Below, one piece after another: positions 42,218 to 51,400 of a stretch of 64,000 nucleotides of DNA. Numbering within the stretch: position 1 is the stretch's first letter; every line of letters begins with the position of its first letter. Under the pieces are notes generated by a model. That model did no database searches. It had not been told where the DNA came from and saw only the letters and a program-made list of their open reading frames with translations. The position numbers and the translations under genes were made by a program. The stretch spans positions 1-64,000 of the forward strand of contig NZ_JACBXS010000017.1 of assembly GCF_013415485.1 (NCBI RefSeq). The letters run 5' to 3'. The DNA comes from Rhabdonatronobacter sediminivivens (lineage in GTDB: Bacteria > Pseudomonadota > Alphaproteobacteria > Rhodobacterales > Rhodobacteraceae).

Positions 42218-42613
42218 ATGCCCCTGCCAAGCTTTCACATGATCGATGCCGCGCCCCGGCCCGTCGCCCCGTTTTCACATGCCGCCGAGGTCGATGGCTG
42301 GGTCCATCTGACCGGCCAGATGCCCACCTGGCCCGCAGAGCCTGACCGCCCCCTGCCAGACGGGATCGAAGCCCAGACCCGGCGGGTCATGGACAACCTG
42401 ATCCTGGTTCTGCAGGGCCTGGATCTGAGTCTGCGGAACGTGGTGCAGGCCCGCGTCTATATCACCGATTTCGACCGGGATTACGCCGCCATGAACGCGG
42501 TCTACACCGGGTATTTCGAAGCGGGAAAGCTGCCTGCGCGCACCTGTATCGGGGTGAATGGCCTGGCGGTCGGCGCCCTGGTCGAAATCGACATGGTGGC
42601 GCGGCGGCCCTGA
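42218..42613 (+). CDS. RidA/YjgF/UK114 family enamine/imine deaminase
   Basis: 131 residues, the usual length for the family. RidA proteins are small cytosolic trimers that hydrolyse reactive enamine/imine intermediates made by PLP enzymes. The key arginine is R108 in LPARTCIGV, and the C-terminal 'LVEIDMVA' with its Glu is conserved. The N-terminal 'PFSHAAEVDGWVHLTGQMP' matches the 'S.A...G.....G..P' segment of the family. Start ATG at 42218 follows AAGAGGA (42206-42212). The arrangement suggests a single gene. Archetypal RidA and the Rid subfamilies cannot be told apart with certainty here. Confidence 0.92.
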   Translation: MPLPSFHMIDAAPRPVAPFSHAAEVDGWVHLTGQMPTWPAEPDRPLPDGIEAQTRRVMDNLILVLQGLDLSLRNVVQARVYITDFDRDYAAMNAVYTGYFEAGKLPARTCIGVNGLAVGALVEIDMVARRP

Positions 42614-42696
42614 TCCGCGCGCGGGCACGGCACCGGATGCCGCCCGCTACGCGCTTGCAGCCCCTTTCGGAGCCTCTGGTCGAAGGAAAGTTCTGA

Positions 42697-43275
42697 ATGG
42701 ATTTCCCGGTCGATTTCGCCCAAGCTTGTCGCATGAGAGCCCCAAGACACCACCTCAGAGCGTTCCATCGCGGCGGGCCAGGGCGCCGGGTGCTGGTGCT
42801 GGCCTGCCTGGCGCTGGCCTGCCTGGAGCTGGTGCCGCCCGCGAAGGCGCAGGCACAGCCGTTCCGGGACTGGGTGCTGGAGCGGGATGAGGCAACCTGC
42901 GTGATCAGCACACGGGTCCATCTGCGCAGCACCGACACGCTGCTGGTGGCGGTGTCGCTTTCCGCCGATGGCGCTGGCGGCGCACTCATGGCGGCCGAGG
43001 TTCCGGTCGGTGCCAGCCTGCGAGAACGGATCGCCTATGTGCATGCCCCCGGCGCCCCCGAAACCACGCTTGAGTGGCAGTATTGCGACGCACAGACCTG
43101 CATGGCCACCGCCACCATCGACGCGGGCGCGCTGGCCGCGCTGAAGGCCGGCGCGCGGATCACCGTCGCCTTTCGCCCCCTGCCCGCCAGCCCGGTTCTG
43201 GCCACTCCGATATCGCTCATGGGTCTGACCCGCGCCTGGGACGCACTTGTTGCCTGCAACGCCGCAGCCCCCTGA
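42697..43275 (+). CDS. Exported invasion-associated locus B (IalB) family protein
   Basis: 192 residues. A basic N-terminal part is followed by a hydrophobic core (VLVLACLALACLELV) and a likely signal-peptidase site near AKAQA. The mature part matches the IalB family: 'W.L......C.I', 'LLVAVSLS', 'VP.G..L......', the 'EWQYCDAQTCMATATI' cysteine pair and 'F..LPASPV..PISLMGL..A..AL'. The family is named after a Bartonella invasion locus but occurs in free-living alphaproteobacteria, where the role is uncertain. I choose ATG 42697 because GAAGGAAAG lies just upstream. ATG 42733 is an alternative without a ribosome site. Confidence 0.8.
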   Translation: MDFPVDFAQACRMRAPRHHLRAFHRGGPGRRVLVLACLALACLELVPPAKAQAQPFRDWVLERDEATCVISTRVHLRSTDTLLVAVSLSADGAGGALMAAEVPVGASLRERIAYVHAPGAPETTLEWQYCDAQTCMATATIDAGALAALKAGARITVAFRPLPASPVLATPISLMGLTRAWDALVACNAAAP

Positions 43276-43484
43276 CCGCCAGGGCGCCACAGGGACACAA
43301 TGGGGCAAACCCACGGCCCCGCAGGGCGCCCGAAGCGGGGCCAGATACCGGTGCGCAGAAACCGGACTTCACAAGAGCGCGAAAAATTGTTATCCATTTG
43401 CATATTTTAAGAAATCCTGAGGTGGACTTTCGTGTCCGGGTGCCGCTACGCAGTTTTTCCTGAATCCGGACCAACGCAGCGCGA

Positions 43485-45275
43485 TTGCGTCCTTTTCCGG
43501 GCGTGCAAACCGGGCTTGCGGGGGTGAAGGATCGCTCTTCCATACCGCTGCCGAAGCTCAACGCCGACCTGGAGCTTTTGCAGACGATCTATGAAACCGC
43601 GCTTATCCCTGACAATTACGACGATCTGGTAGATACCTGGAGCGTCCGGCTTGAAAACGCCCTCGCTCAGGTTGAAGATACGGATCTGGACGGCTCACAG
43701 GATATGGTGACGCTCGATCTTTCGGAATCGATCCGCTACCTGGATACGTCACTGCGTCTGTTCGAGCGGCTTGACACCGCGCGCCGGCTGGAAAAGCAAA
43801 CCCCGGAGGCGGAACGCGCAAGCCTGCCGAAGCTGGTTCTGGATGCCGCCGGCAAGGTGGTCTGGTACAACAGTTCGGCGCTGCGGATGTTTGCGCTGTC
43901 CCGGCAGAGCACGGCGCAAACGCTGCCCATGGACGACACGTCGCGCCGACGGCTGGAAAGCGAACTGGCCACGCTGGGGCAGGAGGTCGAACGCCCGCCG
44001 GGGCCGCTGGGGCGCCATCTGCCGCTGGTGGTCCTGCTGCACCCGCCGGGGGATGGCGCGCAGGTCTTCATGATCGGCCAGCGGCTGGCGCAGCACGGCC
44101 AACCCGATCTGCTGGTCCTAGATCAGGCCGACACCGGCTGGAATGAAGCGATCGAGGCGGTTCTGCAGGGGTCATTCGCCCTGTCGCGCGCCGAAACCGA
44201 AATCGTTGCCCGGCTGGCCGAGGGCGAAACGCTTTCCCAGATTGCAAAGGCCCGCAACCGGCAGCTTTCGACGCTGCGCACGCAACTGAAATCCGTCCTG
44301 CGCAAGACCCAGACCCGCTCACAGGCGCAGCTGGTCCGGCTGACGCTCAGCCTGGCCTCGCATCTTGATGCCAGCGGCGCCGACCTGAGCGCCTCCGAGG
44401 CCCCGTTTCAGGTTCACACATTGCCCGATGGGCGCAACCTGCATTTTCGCACGATGGGCCCGCCGCAGGGCGCGCCGGTCATGTTCCTGCATGGCATGCT
44501 GGACGGGCTGAACATCGGCGCCACCTTCCTGCAGGAGCTGACCACCCGCAACATCCGGCTGATCGCCCCGGAAAGACCCTGGTTCGGGGCCGCACCGGGG
44601 TATGATGTCGACATCCCGCAGGTGCCTGACACGCTGGCGGCGGATCTGACGCATCTGCTGGAAACCCATGATCTGAACGGCGTGCGGCTGATCGGGCATA
44701 TGGCCGGGTCGGTCTACAGCTTTACCCTGGCGGCCAAGGCGCCGGAACGGGTGCGCGGCGTGCTGAATGTCGCCGGGGGCGTGCCCATCAGATCGCTGAC
44801 GCAGTTCCGGCACATGTCGCCGCGCCAGCGCACCGTCGCCTATACCGCACGTTTCACCCCGAAGGCGCTGCCGCTGATCCTCCATGCCGGGGTGCGCCAG
44901 ATCGAATCCGGCGGGGTAGAGCAGTTCGTGCGGGCGCTCTATGCAAGATCACCGATCGACCTGGCCGCCTTTGAAACCCCCGAGATCGGCACCACCATCG
45001 CCGACGGGGTCAGATTTGCCGTGGCCCAGGGCTACAGGGCGTTCGAGATCGACAGCTACCACGTGGTGCGCGACTGGAGCGCTCGGGTCGCCGCCAGCAA
45101 ATGCCCTGTGGGGCTGCTTCACGGCCGCCATGATCCGGTGGTCTCGGCCGCTTCGGTCGAAGCCTTTGGCCGCACCCTGGGCGCACGCGCACAGGTCCAG
45201 ATCGCCGAGGATGCGGGACAGACGATCCTGTTCACGCATCCCCGGATGGCGCTTGACGCGCTTGAACGCCTCTGA
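43485..45275 (+). CDS. LuxR-type HTH / alpha-beta-hydrolase fusion regulator
   Basis: About 596 residues. The N-terminal half has a PAS-like segment 'LPKLVLDAAGKVVWYNSSALRMF'. A LuxR-type helix-turn-helix follows (LSRAETEIVARLAEGETLSQ), continuing to 'STLRTQLKSVLRKT'. The C-terminal half is an alpha/beta-hydrolase with 'VMFLHGMLDG', 'RLIAPERPWFG', a nucleophile elbow and 'LLHGRHDPVVS'. The elbow reads G-H-M-A-G: Met406 (codon at 44700-44702) replaces the catalytic Ser. The hydrolase half may thus be a ligand sensor controlling DNA binding. Start is uncertain: TTG 43485, GTG 43503 and GTG 43524 are all possible, and no strong ribosome site is seen. It converges on the SapC gene, 10 bp apart. 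Confidence 0.75.
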   Translation: MRPFPGVQTGLAGVKDRSSIPLPKLNADLELLQTIYETALIPDNYDDLVDTWSVRLENALAQVEDTDLDGSQDMVTLDLSESIRYLDTSLRLFERLDTARRLEKQTPEAERASLPKLVLDAAGKVVWYNSSALRMFALSRQSTAQTLPMDDTSRRRLESELATLGQEVERPPGPLGRHLPLVVLLHPPGDGAQVFMIGQRLAQHGQPDLLVLDQADTGWNEAIEAVLQGSFALSRAETEIVARLAEGETLSQIAKARNRQLSTLRTQLKSVLRKTQTRSQAQLVRLTLSLASHLDASGADLSASEAPFQVHTLPDGRNLHFRTMGPPQGAPVMFLHGMLDGLNIGATFLQELTTRNIRLIAPERPWFGAAPGYDVDIPQVPDTLAADLTHLLETHDLNGVRLIGHMAGSVYSFTLAAKAPERVRGVLNVAGGVPIRSLTQFRHMSPRQRTVAYTARFTPKALPLILHAGVRQIESGGVEQFVRALYARSPIDLAAFETPEIGTTIADGVRFAVAQGYRAFEIDSYHVVRDWSARVAASKCPVGLLHGRHDPVVSAASVEAFGRTLGARAQVQIAEDAGQTILFTHPRMALDALERL

Positions 45276-45285
45276 CGGTCGCGGT

Positions 45286-46053
45286 TCAGGCGGGTTCTTC
45301 CTGTTCGCTGGCATGGGTTGGCGCGGGCACGGCAGGCTGCTTGCGCTCCAGCAGGCGGTTCATCTGGCTGAGCGAGGCCAGGTGGAAATGGATCAGCCCC
45401 AGCATGTCGGTGCGGAACAGATCGACCACCACCTCGTCAGACAGCGCCGCCAGCTTCTCGCGGTTGACGCGCTGGAAACCACGCAGGGTGAAGCTGCGGC
45501 CCCCCGGCAGGCTGATATTGGCGATGGCGGGCTCCAGGATGCCCAGCTGGTTCAGCCGCTTGCCAAAGGCGCGGGTCAACTGGTGCTGCGCCTGATAGTC
45601 CGATGCGAATTGCAGCATCCGCTCCAGATACTGGGTGCGGTTGCCATCGGCATCGAACAGCCGCTCACCGCGGCCTTCGGTGTTCACGCCGGAAAACCCG
45701 GTGTCGATGCACAGGGTCAGGGTCTCGCCGTTTTCACCGGTCGACGCAAAGACAAAGGGATAGCGGCGCAGGAAGGCCGGGACATAGCGGCCTTGCCAGC
45801 GATGATCCGAATCCAGGAACAGGTTTTCACCCGCTTCCAGTCCCAGCAGCCCCACCGGGGTCAGGTCATCGCCTTCGCCAGCAAAGACCACGGGCATCTC
45901 GGCGCCGGCCTGTTCGAATTCCGCGGCGACCAACGGCACCGAATGCAAGTCCCGGGCAAAGGCCCAGCTCTCGCCGGTGCGGATCGAAATATCCTGATGA
46001 TGTTCGGCGGAAATCGGCACCGCGTTTTCGTAGATCAACAACTGCTTGCTCAT
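45286..46053 (-). CDS. SapC family protein
   Basis: 255 residues. The N-terminus MSKQLLIYENAVPISAEHHQ continues into 'FA..LHSVPLVAAEF...G...PVVFAG....L.PVGLLGL...ENLF', then 'W.GRYVPAFLRRYPFVF', the ordered signature of SapC-family proteins. The family takes its name from the S-layer-associated sapC gene of Campylobacter; its biochemical role is not settled. I see no signal peptide, so it is probably cytosolic. The ATG at 46053 is preferred because AGGAAAG lies 4-5 bp upstream. The in-frame TTG at 46068 lacks one. The last 20 residues are polar and rich in Pro and Glu. Confidence 0.85.
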   Translation of the reverse strand: MSKQLLIYENAVPISAEHHQDISIRTGESWAFARDLHSVPLVAAEFEQAGAEMPVVFAGEGDDLTPVGLLGLEAGENLFLDSDHRWQGRYVPAFLRRYPFVFASTGENGETLTLCIDTGFSGVNTEGRGERLFDADGNRTQYLERMLQFASDYQAQHQLTRAFGKRLNQLGILEPAIANISLPGGRSFTLRGFQRVNREKLAALSDEVVVDLFRTDMLGLIHFHLASLSQMNRLLERKQPAVPAPTHASEQEEPA

Positions 46054-46201
46054 GGTCTTTCCTGTCAAATGATGGATCGTTCAGATGTTCGGCCTGCAGC
46101 AGCGGTGCCCCGGTCCGCTGCCTGTTCGGGTCATCCGGCACCGTGATCCCTCATGCCGGGGGCGAGATGTCAGCATTTTTCAAAGCGCACAGGCAAGTCA
46201 A

Positions 46202-46241
46202 CCCCGTATAAGGGCCTGCATGCCCGTGCGGGGTGGTTTTT
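46202..46241 (+). terminator. Nested hairpin followed by a T-run
   Basis: Outer stem CCCCG (46202-46206) / CGGGG (46229-46233) encloses an inner stem GGGC (46212-46215) / GCCC (46222-46225). T5 follows at 46237-46241. This has the shape of an intrinsic terminator on the plus strand, but no plus-strand gene ends just before it. It may stop read-through toward trpA or be chance in GC-rich DNA. Confidence 0.3.
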
Positions 46242-46324
46242 CCCTGCGGTGACCCTGCCCGGCGGCCCGGGCGCCGGGCCGGATGATCCGGGGGATGGCG
46301 CCGGGGGGCTTTGCGAACGGGGCT

Positions 46325-46353
46325 TTGACAGAATGCAAGGCGTGCATTGATTT
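46325..46353 (+). promoter_or_regulatory. Probable sigma-70-type promoter of trpA
   Basis: TTGACA (46325-46330) is separated by 17 bp from TGATTT (46348-46353). The -35 is perfect and the -10 is weak, as is common in Rhodobacterales. It lies 54 bp before the trpA ATG. Confidence 0.5.
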
Positions 46354-46407
46354 TTCGCGCCCATCCGGGCAAACCCGGGACGCAAAGGCCCAAGGAGACC
46401 CCCGAGC

Positions 46408-47199
46408 ATGACCCGAATCGACGATACCTTCACCCGACTGCGCGCCGATGGGCGCAAGGCCTTCGTCTCCTACATCATGGGGGGGGACCCGGATCATGCA
46501 ACCGCGCTGGAGCTGATGAAGGGTCTGCCCGGCGCCGGGGTGGATATCATCGAACTGGGCGTGCCCTTTACCGACCCCATGGCCGATGGCCCCACCATCC
46601 AGGCCGCGGGCCAGCGCGCCCTTGCAGCTGGACAGACGCTGGAAAAGACGCTGGACATGGTCCGCGCCTTCCGCGAGGGCGACACCACCACACCCATCGT
46701 CCTGATGGGGTATTACAACCCCATCTACAACCGGGGCGTCGAACAGTTCCTGAAGGACGCGGTCAGCGCCGGGGTGGACGGGCTGATCGTGGTGGACCTG
46801 CCGCCCGAGGAAGATGACGAGCTTTGCATCCCCGCGCAGGCGGCCGGGCTGAACTTCATCCGCCTGGCCACCCCCACCACCGATGACCGCCGCCTGCCGG
46901 CAGTGCTGAAGAACACCTCCGGATTTGTCTATTACGTCTCGATCACCGGGATCACCGGCGCCGCCGCAGCACAGGCCGGGGACGTCGGCCCCGAGGTGGC
47001 GCGGATCAAATCCGCCACCGATCTGCCGGTGATCGTGGGGTTCGGCATCAACACCCCTGACAGCGCCGCGGCGATTGCCGCAGTGGCTGACGGCGCGGTT
47101 GTGGGCTCGGCCATCGTCAAGATGGTGGGGGAAGGCCGCCCGGTGCCCGAGGTGCTGGCGTTCGTCGCCGGGCTGGCCGAGGGCGCGCATCGCGCCTGA
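46408..47199 (+). CDS. trpA: Tryptophan synthase alpha subunit
   Basis: 263 residues, normal length. TrpA cleaves indole-3-glycerol phosphate to indole and glyceraldehyde 3-phosphate in the last step of tryptophan synthesis, passing indole to TrpB. Catalytic E49 ([16 protein letters not shown]) and D60 are present, as is the '[13 protein letters not shown]' segment. The phosphate-binding 'VGFGINTPD' and '[10 protein letters not shown]' loops are also in place. The fold is a cytosolic TIM barrel. AAGGAG lies 10 bp before the ATG. trpB is not adjacent here, so trpA is a single gene in this stretch. It converges with the GAF-protein gene. Confidence 0.97.
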   Translation: MTRIDDTFTRLRADGRKAFVSYIMGGDPDHATALELMKGLPGAGVDIIELGVPFTDPMADGPTIQAAGQRALAAGQTLEKTLDMVRAFREGDTTTPIVLMGYYNPIYNRGVEQFLKDAVSAGVDGLIVVDLPPEEDDELCIPAQAAGLNFIRLATPTTDDRRLPAVLKNTSGFVYYVSITGITGAAAAQAGDVGPEVARIKSATDLPVIVGFGINTPDSAAAIAAVADGAVVGSAIVKMVGEGRPVPEVLAFVAGLAEGAHRA

Positions 47200-47291
47200 G
47201 CCAAGGCCGCAAGGCGCATGCCCCCCAATGCCCGGGCGTGCCGCTTTGCAAGGACATGAACCGGGGACCTGCCGGGGCGGTCCTGCTGCGA

Positions 47292-47744
47292 TCAGGTGTG
47301 GGCAAAGACCGCATCCAGGATCGCGCCAAGCGCCTGGGCATCTTCATCCGTGAAGGCATCGGGCTGGTCGCTGTCGATATCCAGCACGGCAATCACCTCT
47401 CCCGCGCTGTTGCGCACCGGCAGCACCAGTTCCGACCGGGTCGATGACGCGCAGGCGATATGGCCCGGAAAGGCATCCACATCGGGGACCAGTTGAACCT
47501 GCCCGGTGCGCGCCGCCGCACCACAGACCCCGCGCGAAAACGGGATCACCAGGCAACCATGCCCGCCCTGATAGGGACCGATCTTCAGCAACCCGGGTTC
47601 GGTGACGCGGTAAAAGCCGGTCCAGTCGAAACGCGGGTCGCAATGGTGGATCTCGCAGGCCAAGGTCGCCATAAGGGCGACGGGGTCATCTTCGCCCTCG
47701 GTCAGAGAGCGGATGCGCGCGGCAAGGGCGGGGTAATCGGGCAT
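47292..47744 (-). CDS. GAF-domain protein, free-methionine-(R)-sulfoxide reductase type
   Basis: 150 residues, a single GAF domain like E. coli fRMsr (YebR/MsrC), which reduces free methionine-R-sulfoxide in the cytosol. The three family cysteines are present: C64 in GPYQGGHGC, C74 in RGVCGAAA and C98 in FPGHIAC. The C-terminal 'VLDIDSDQPDAF' is also typical. ATG 47744 is preferred because CAGGA lies upstream; a TTG at 47759 would add five residues. It lies 21 bp after yciB on the same strand and is probably co-transcribed with it. The window also carries an exported MsrA, so methionine sulfoxide repair is covered in two compartments. Confidence 0.88.
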   Translation of the reverse strand: MPDYPALAARIRSLTEGEDDPVALMATLACEIHHCDPRFDWTGFYRVTEPGLLKIGPYQGGHGCLVIPFSRGVCGAAARTGQVQLVPDVDAFPGHIACASSTRSELVLPVRNSAGEVIAVLDIDSDQPDAFTDEDAQALGAILDAVFAHT

Positions 47745-47765
47745 GGGTCTGTCCTGCAAGCGGGC

Positions 47766-48365
47766 TTATTCGGGCTTGTCGATACTGTAGCGTTCGAACA
47801 GCTTGGCCTGGGTCATGAAGAAACCGAAGAGCGCGGCGGGCAGCACGAAGGTCTTGAAATTCACCCAGGCATCGGTGGACATGAGCCGCCAGACCAGCTC
47901 GTTCGACAGGGCCAGAACCCCGAAGAACAGCGCCAGCCGCTTGGTCAGCAGCATCCAGCCCTCGCGCTGCAGCGGCATCATGCCATCCATGACGAATTGC
48001 AGCCAGGATTCGCCACGCAACAGGCCCAGCCCCAGCACCAGCGCAAACATCGCATAGATGATGGTCGGCTTCATCTTGAAGAAGCGTTCGTCATTCAGCC
48101 AGACCGTCAGCCCGCCAAAGACCACCACCAGCACCAAGGTGACCACCTGCATCCGGCTCAGCCGCCCCGAAAGCAGCCACAGCACCCCCATGCAGGCCGC
48201 CATCAGCGGGACAAAGGCGGCGGTGATGAGGATGAAAGCCTCGTATTCGGTGCCACCGATGACGAAACTGTCATCGCGCAGCCAGACATAGGCGACAAAG
48301 AACAGCAGCACAGGGCCAAGCTCCAGCGCGAGTTTCAGCCCCGGGTGGACATTCCGTTCCTGCAT
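47766..48365 (-). CDS. yciB: YciB / septation protein A family inner-membrane protein
   Basis: 199 residues with about five to six membrane helices. It begins in the cytosol and contains 'LKLALELGPVLLFFVAYVWL', 'GGLTVWLNDERFFKMKPTIIYAMFALVLG' and 'NELVWR....AWVNFKTFVLPAALFGFFMTQAKLFERY'. These are the conserved blocks of the YciB/IspZ family, which influences cell-envelope integrity and septation and interacts with elongation and division proteins. ATG at 48365. The gene is upstream of the fRMsr-like gene and downstream of the large PilP/GspC-like gene on the same strand, with 57 bp in between. Confidence 0.93.
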   Translation of the reverse strand: MQERNVHPGLKLALELGPVLLFFVAYVWLRDDSFVIGGTEYEAFILITAAFVPLMAACMGVLWLLSGRLSRMQVVTLVLVVVFGGLTVWLNDERFFKMKPTIIYAMFALVLGLGLLRGESWLQFVMDGMMPLQREGWMLLTKRLALFFGVLALSNELVWRLMSTDAWVNFKTFVLPAALFGFFMTQAKLFERYSIDKPE

Positions 48366-48422
48366 ATGCCGTTCAACTCCGAACTGTCGGTTTCGATTCT
48401 GGGTGTGGGCCTGATGCCCGAC

Positions 48423-51400
48423 CTAGCCGCGTTCGGCAATGCGCAAACGGTGCGTGCGCCCGCTGCGCTGATAGACCAGTTCGCTGTTGCCTATGGCGGT
48501 AACCTGCCCCCGGTCCAGCCGGTCGCCGACCCGCACCCGCTCGATCCGCCCGTTGGACAGGCGCACCAGCGCGGTGCGGTTGGCACTGGTGCCAAAGACC
48601 CCGATCAGGTTCAGTTGCCGCAGATTGATGGCGCGGGTCTGCGTGGCCTCCCGCGCGACCGAGGCCGAGGTGGGGATCGACGGGGTGGCGCGGGGCGTGG
48701 GTGCGGCCTGCTGGCGCGGCGCCGACTGGGCGGCAGCGATGGCCTGTTGCACCCGGCGCGAGAAACCGTCCGGGCGCTCATTGGGGCGCAGCGAACTGGC
48801 CACCGCCAGCGGGTTGTCGCTTTCGATCGGGGCAGATGCCGCGGCGGGGTCCGCCTCGGCGGGGCGGGTGACCAGGTCATCGGGGCGGGCGGCAGGGCGC
48901 AGGGCGGTCAGCACCAGCCCACCCGGGGTGGCGCTGACATCCGGCGCATCCGCCGCGGCCTGCGCGATGTCTTCGCTGGCGGTGTCTTCGCTAGCGGTGT
49001 CTTCGCTGGCGGTATCTTCGGCCAGGGCATCGGTCGTGGCTTCGGCCTGTGTCAGGACGGATTGCGGAACCTCGAGCGCGGCCGGACGGGCGGCGGGGCG
49101 CAACCCGTCGAATTCCGGCGCGGCCTCGGTGAAAAGGGCGATCCCCTGGGCCAGCGCGGTCGCTTCCAGCGCCGCGCGGGCGGCCGATGGGGTGTCGGTT
49201 TCCTCCTCCGGCAGCAGGCTGGCGCGCTGCGCGGCGGTGTCATTGTCCGGGGTGGCGTCCGGGGCGACTGCGGTTTCGGTTGCGGTTTCGGTGGTGGTTT
49301 CTGCGGTGGCGGTTTCGGTGGGCGCCTGCTGCTGGACGGCGTCATCGCGCGGCGCGGCGGCGGCGGAAGTGCTCTCCACCGGCAAGGCAGCCAACTGGAT
49401 GTCATCGCCGGATGGCGCCGGTGTCAGTTGCGCGTCCTGATCGGGGGCCGGTTCCTCGGGGGCCAGGCCTTCGGGGCGTTGCGGCGGCACCGCGGCGGGG
49501 CGGCCGTCGATCACCTCGGGCGGGGGGGCGAAATCCGGCGACGACAGCATTCCGGGGATGTCCTCGGTCCCGAAGGGCGCCGGCGCCATGGGGGCCTCGG
49601 GCATCTGTGCCGCGGCGCTGGAGGGCGGGGTCAGGGAGGACAGGGCAAAGGGCTCCATGCCGCTGACCTCGGGCGTGGTCTGCAGGGCGTCGCTGCCATC
49701 GGTGGCGCCCCCGTCCAGGAATGCCTCGGCCTCGGGCATTGCGGTGCCCGCGGGTTCGGCCATGCCGACCCCGGCGGCAGGCCCCTCACCCGCAGTTTCC
49801 ACCTCGGGGGCGGCGGGGGCGGCCTCTTCGGTGCTGCCGGTGTCAATGGCGCTTTCAAGCTCGGCCAGGGCGGCATCGATCTGCGCTTCCTCGTCAAAGA
49901 CCGGGGCATCCGTGTCCTGATCCAGCGGAAGCGGGGCGGCGGCCTGGTCCTCGGCGGGCGACGGCGCGGTTGTGGGCAACTGGACGCCGGTTTCCGGATC
50001 ACGGATGAAGAACACGGCCCAGACCGCAACCGCGGCCAGCGCGAGGATCAGGGCACCGGTCAGCAGCAGCCCACGCCCCAGAAAACCGCGCTCGGCGGGG
50101 ACGTTGCCGCGGGCGCCAAAGATGGTCAGCTTCTCGGCCTCGGTGCCGACAGCATCGGCCGAGGGGGTGCCGCGGCCAGGTTTGTCCGCCAGGTTGCGGA
50201 CCGGTGCTGCAAGCGCCTCTTTCAGTTCCGGGCCGCCCAGGGATCCCGCCGCCGCAGGCGCCCTGGTGTCGGACTGGGCCGGGGGTGGCTTCGGGCTGGC
50301 GGGTTTAGGCTCTGGCGCCGGGTCTGCGGCGGGTGGGCGTTTCGCCGCGCTGGCGCCTTCGGTCCGTTTCAGCAGCGCGCGCGCCCTGCCCAGCAGCTTG
50401 CCGGTTGCGGGATCGGCGGCGCCAAGGGCCGCCGGGTCGGTCCCGGCCTCGGCCGCAGGCGTTTCGGGCGCCCGCGAAGGCACGAGCTTCCTGCCCAGCC
50501 CGCCCAGCCGCGCCAGGGCAGAGGGCGCCGGGGCCGCGCTCTCTGCGGCGGCGGGAACGGGGGGCGTGGCCGGCGCCGCAGAGGGTGCATCCGGTGCGCC
50601 CGCCCCGGTGGCCGCGACTGCCGGGCGGCGCGAACTGAACTGCGCGACCGGTTCCGGTTCGGCGGGCTCTGCGCTGCCCTTGCCCTTGGACAGCCACGGC
50701 AGGAGCGATGCGGGCGGTGTCACCTTGTCCTTGACCGGTGGCTTGGACGGACCTTTGGATTTGTTGCGCTTCGATTTCCCGGCGCGATCTTTCGGCGTAT
50801 CAGTCTTTGGCTCTGCGATCGGCTTCTCGGGTGCGGCGTCCGAGTCCTTTGCGGAGGGGGCCTTTGCCGAAGCGGCCTTTGCAGGGGGATCGGAGGGGGC
50901 CGCAGACCCTTGCCCCGCGTCATCGCCGGAAGCTGCAGGCGTTTCGGGGGCCGCAGCGCTTGCGGCCGGGGGCGGCGCATCGGCCAGCGCCCCGACGGAT
51001 TGCACCGGCGCCAGATCCCGTTCGATCACGGCGCCCTTGGGCAGCAGCCGGGCCGCCATTTGTGTGCGACCGAAATAGACCTCACCCATGAACTGATCCG
51101 GGCCCGGCGCCGCAACGAAGGCCACTGCGTCGATGCCATGCTCGGCGGCGAAGCCCTCGGCCTCCTGCAGCGTGTCGCGGGCAACCACGGCCACCTGCAG
51201 ATCATCGCCGATCCCGCACCAGTCAAAGACCAGTTCGTCCACCCCATAGGGGGTCATCCCGTCGATGGCGCGGCCGATCTGCTCCTGACGGTCGCTGTCT
51301 TCGGGGCCCGGCGCGTGGACCGACGTGTAGAGGATTTCCGTGCCCGGAATGATCAGCTTGGAGGGATCGGACGCATCCCGCCCCCCCCCGGCGGCCTGGG

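Larger units (their letters stand above)
46054..46407. other. Divergent intergenic region between sapC-like gene and trpA
   Basis: 354 bp without a gene. It contains the T-tailed hairpin at 46202-46241, a GC-rich inverted repeat GGCCCG (46264-46269) / CGGGCC (46275-46280), and the likely trpA promoter at 46325-46353. I see no tryptophan-rich leader peptide and no riboswitch that I recognise. Confidence 0.5.
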
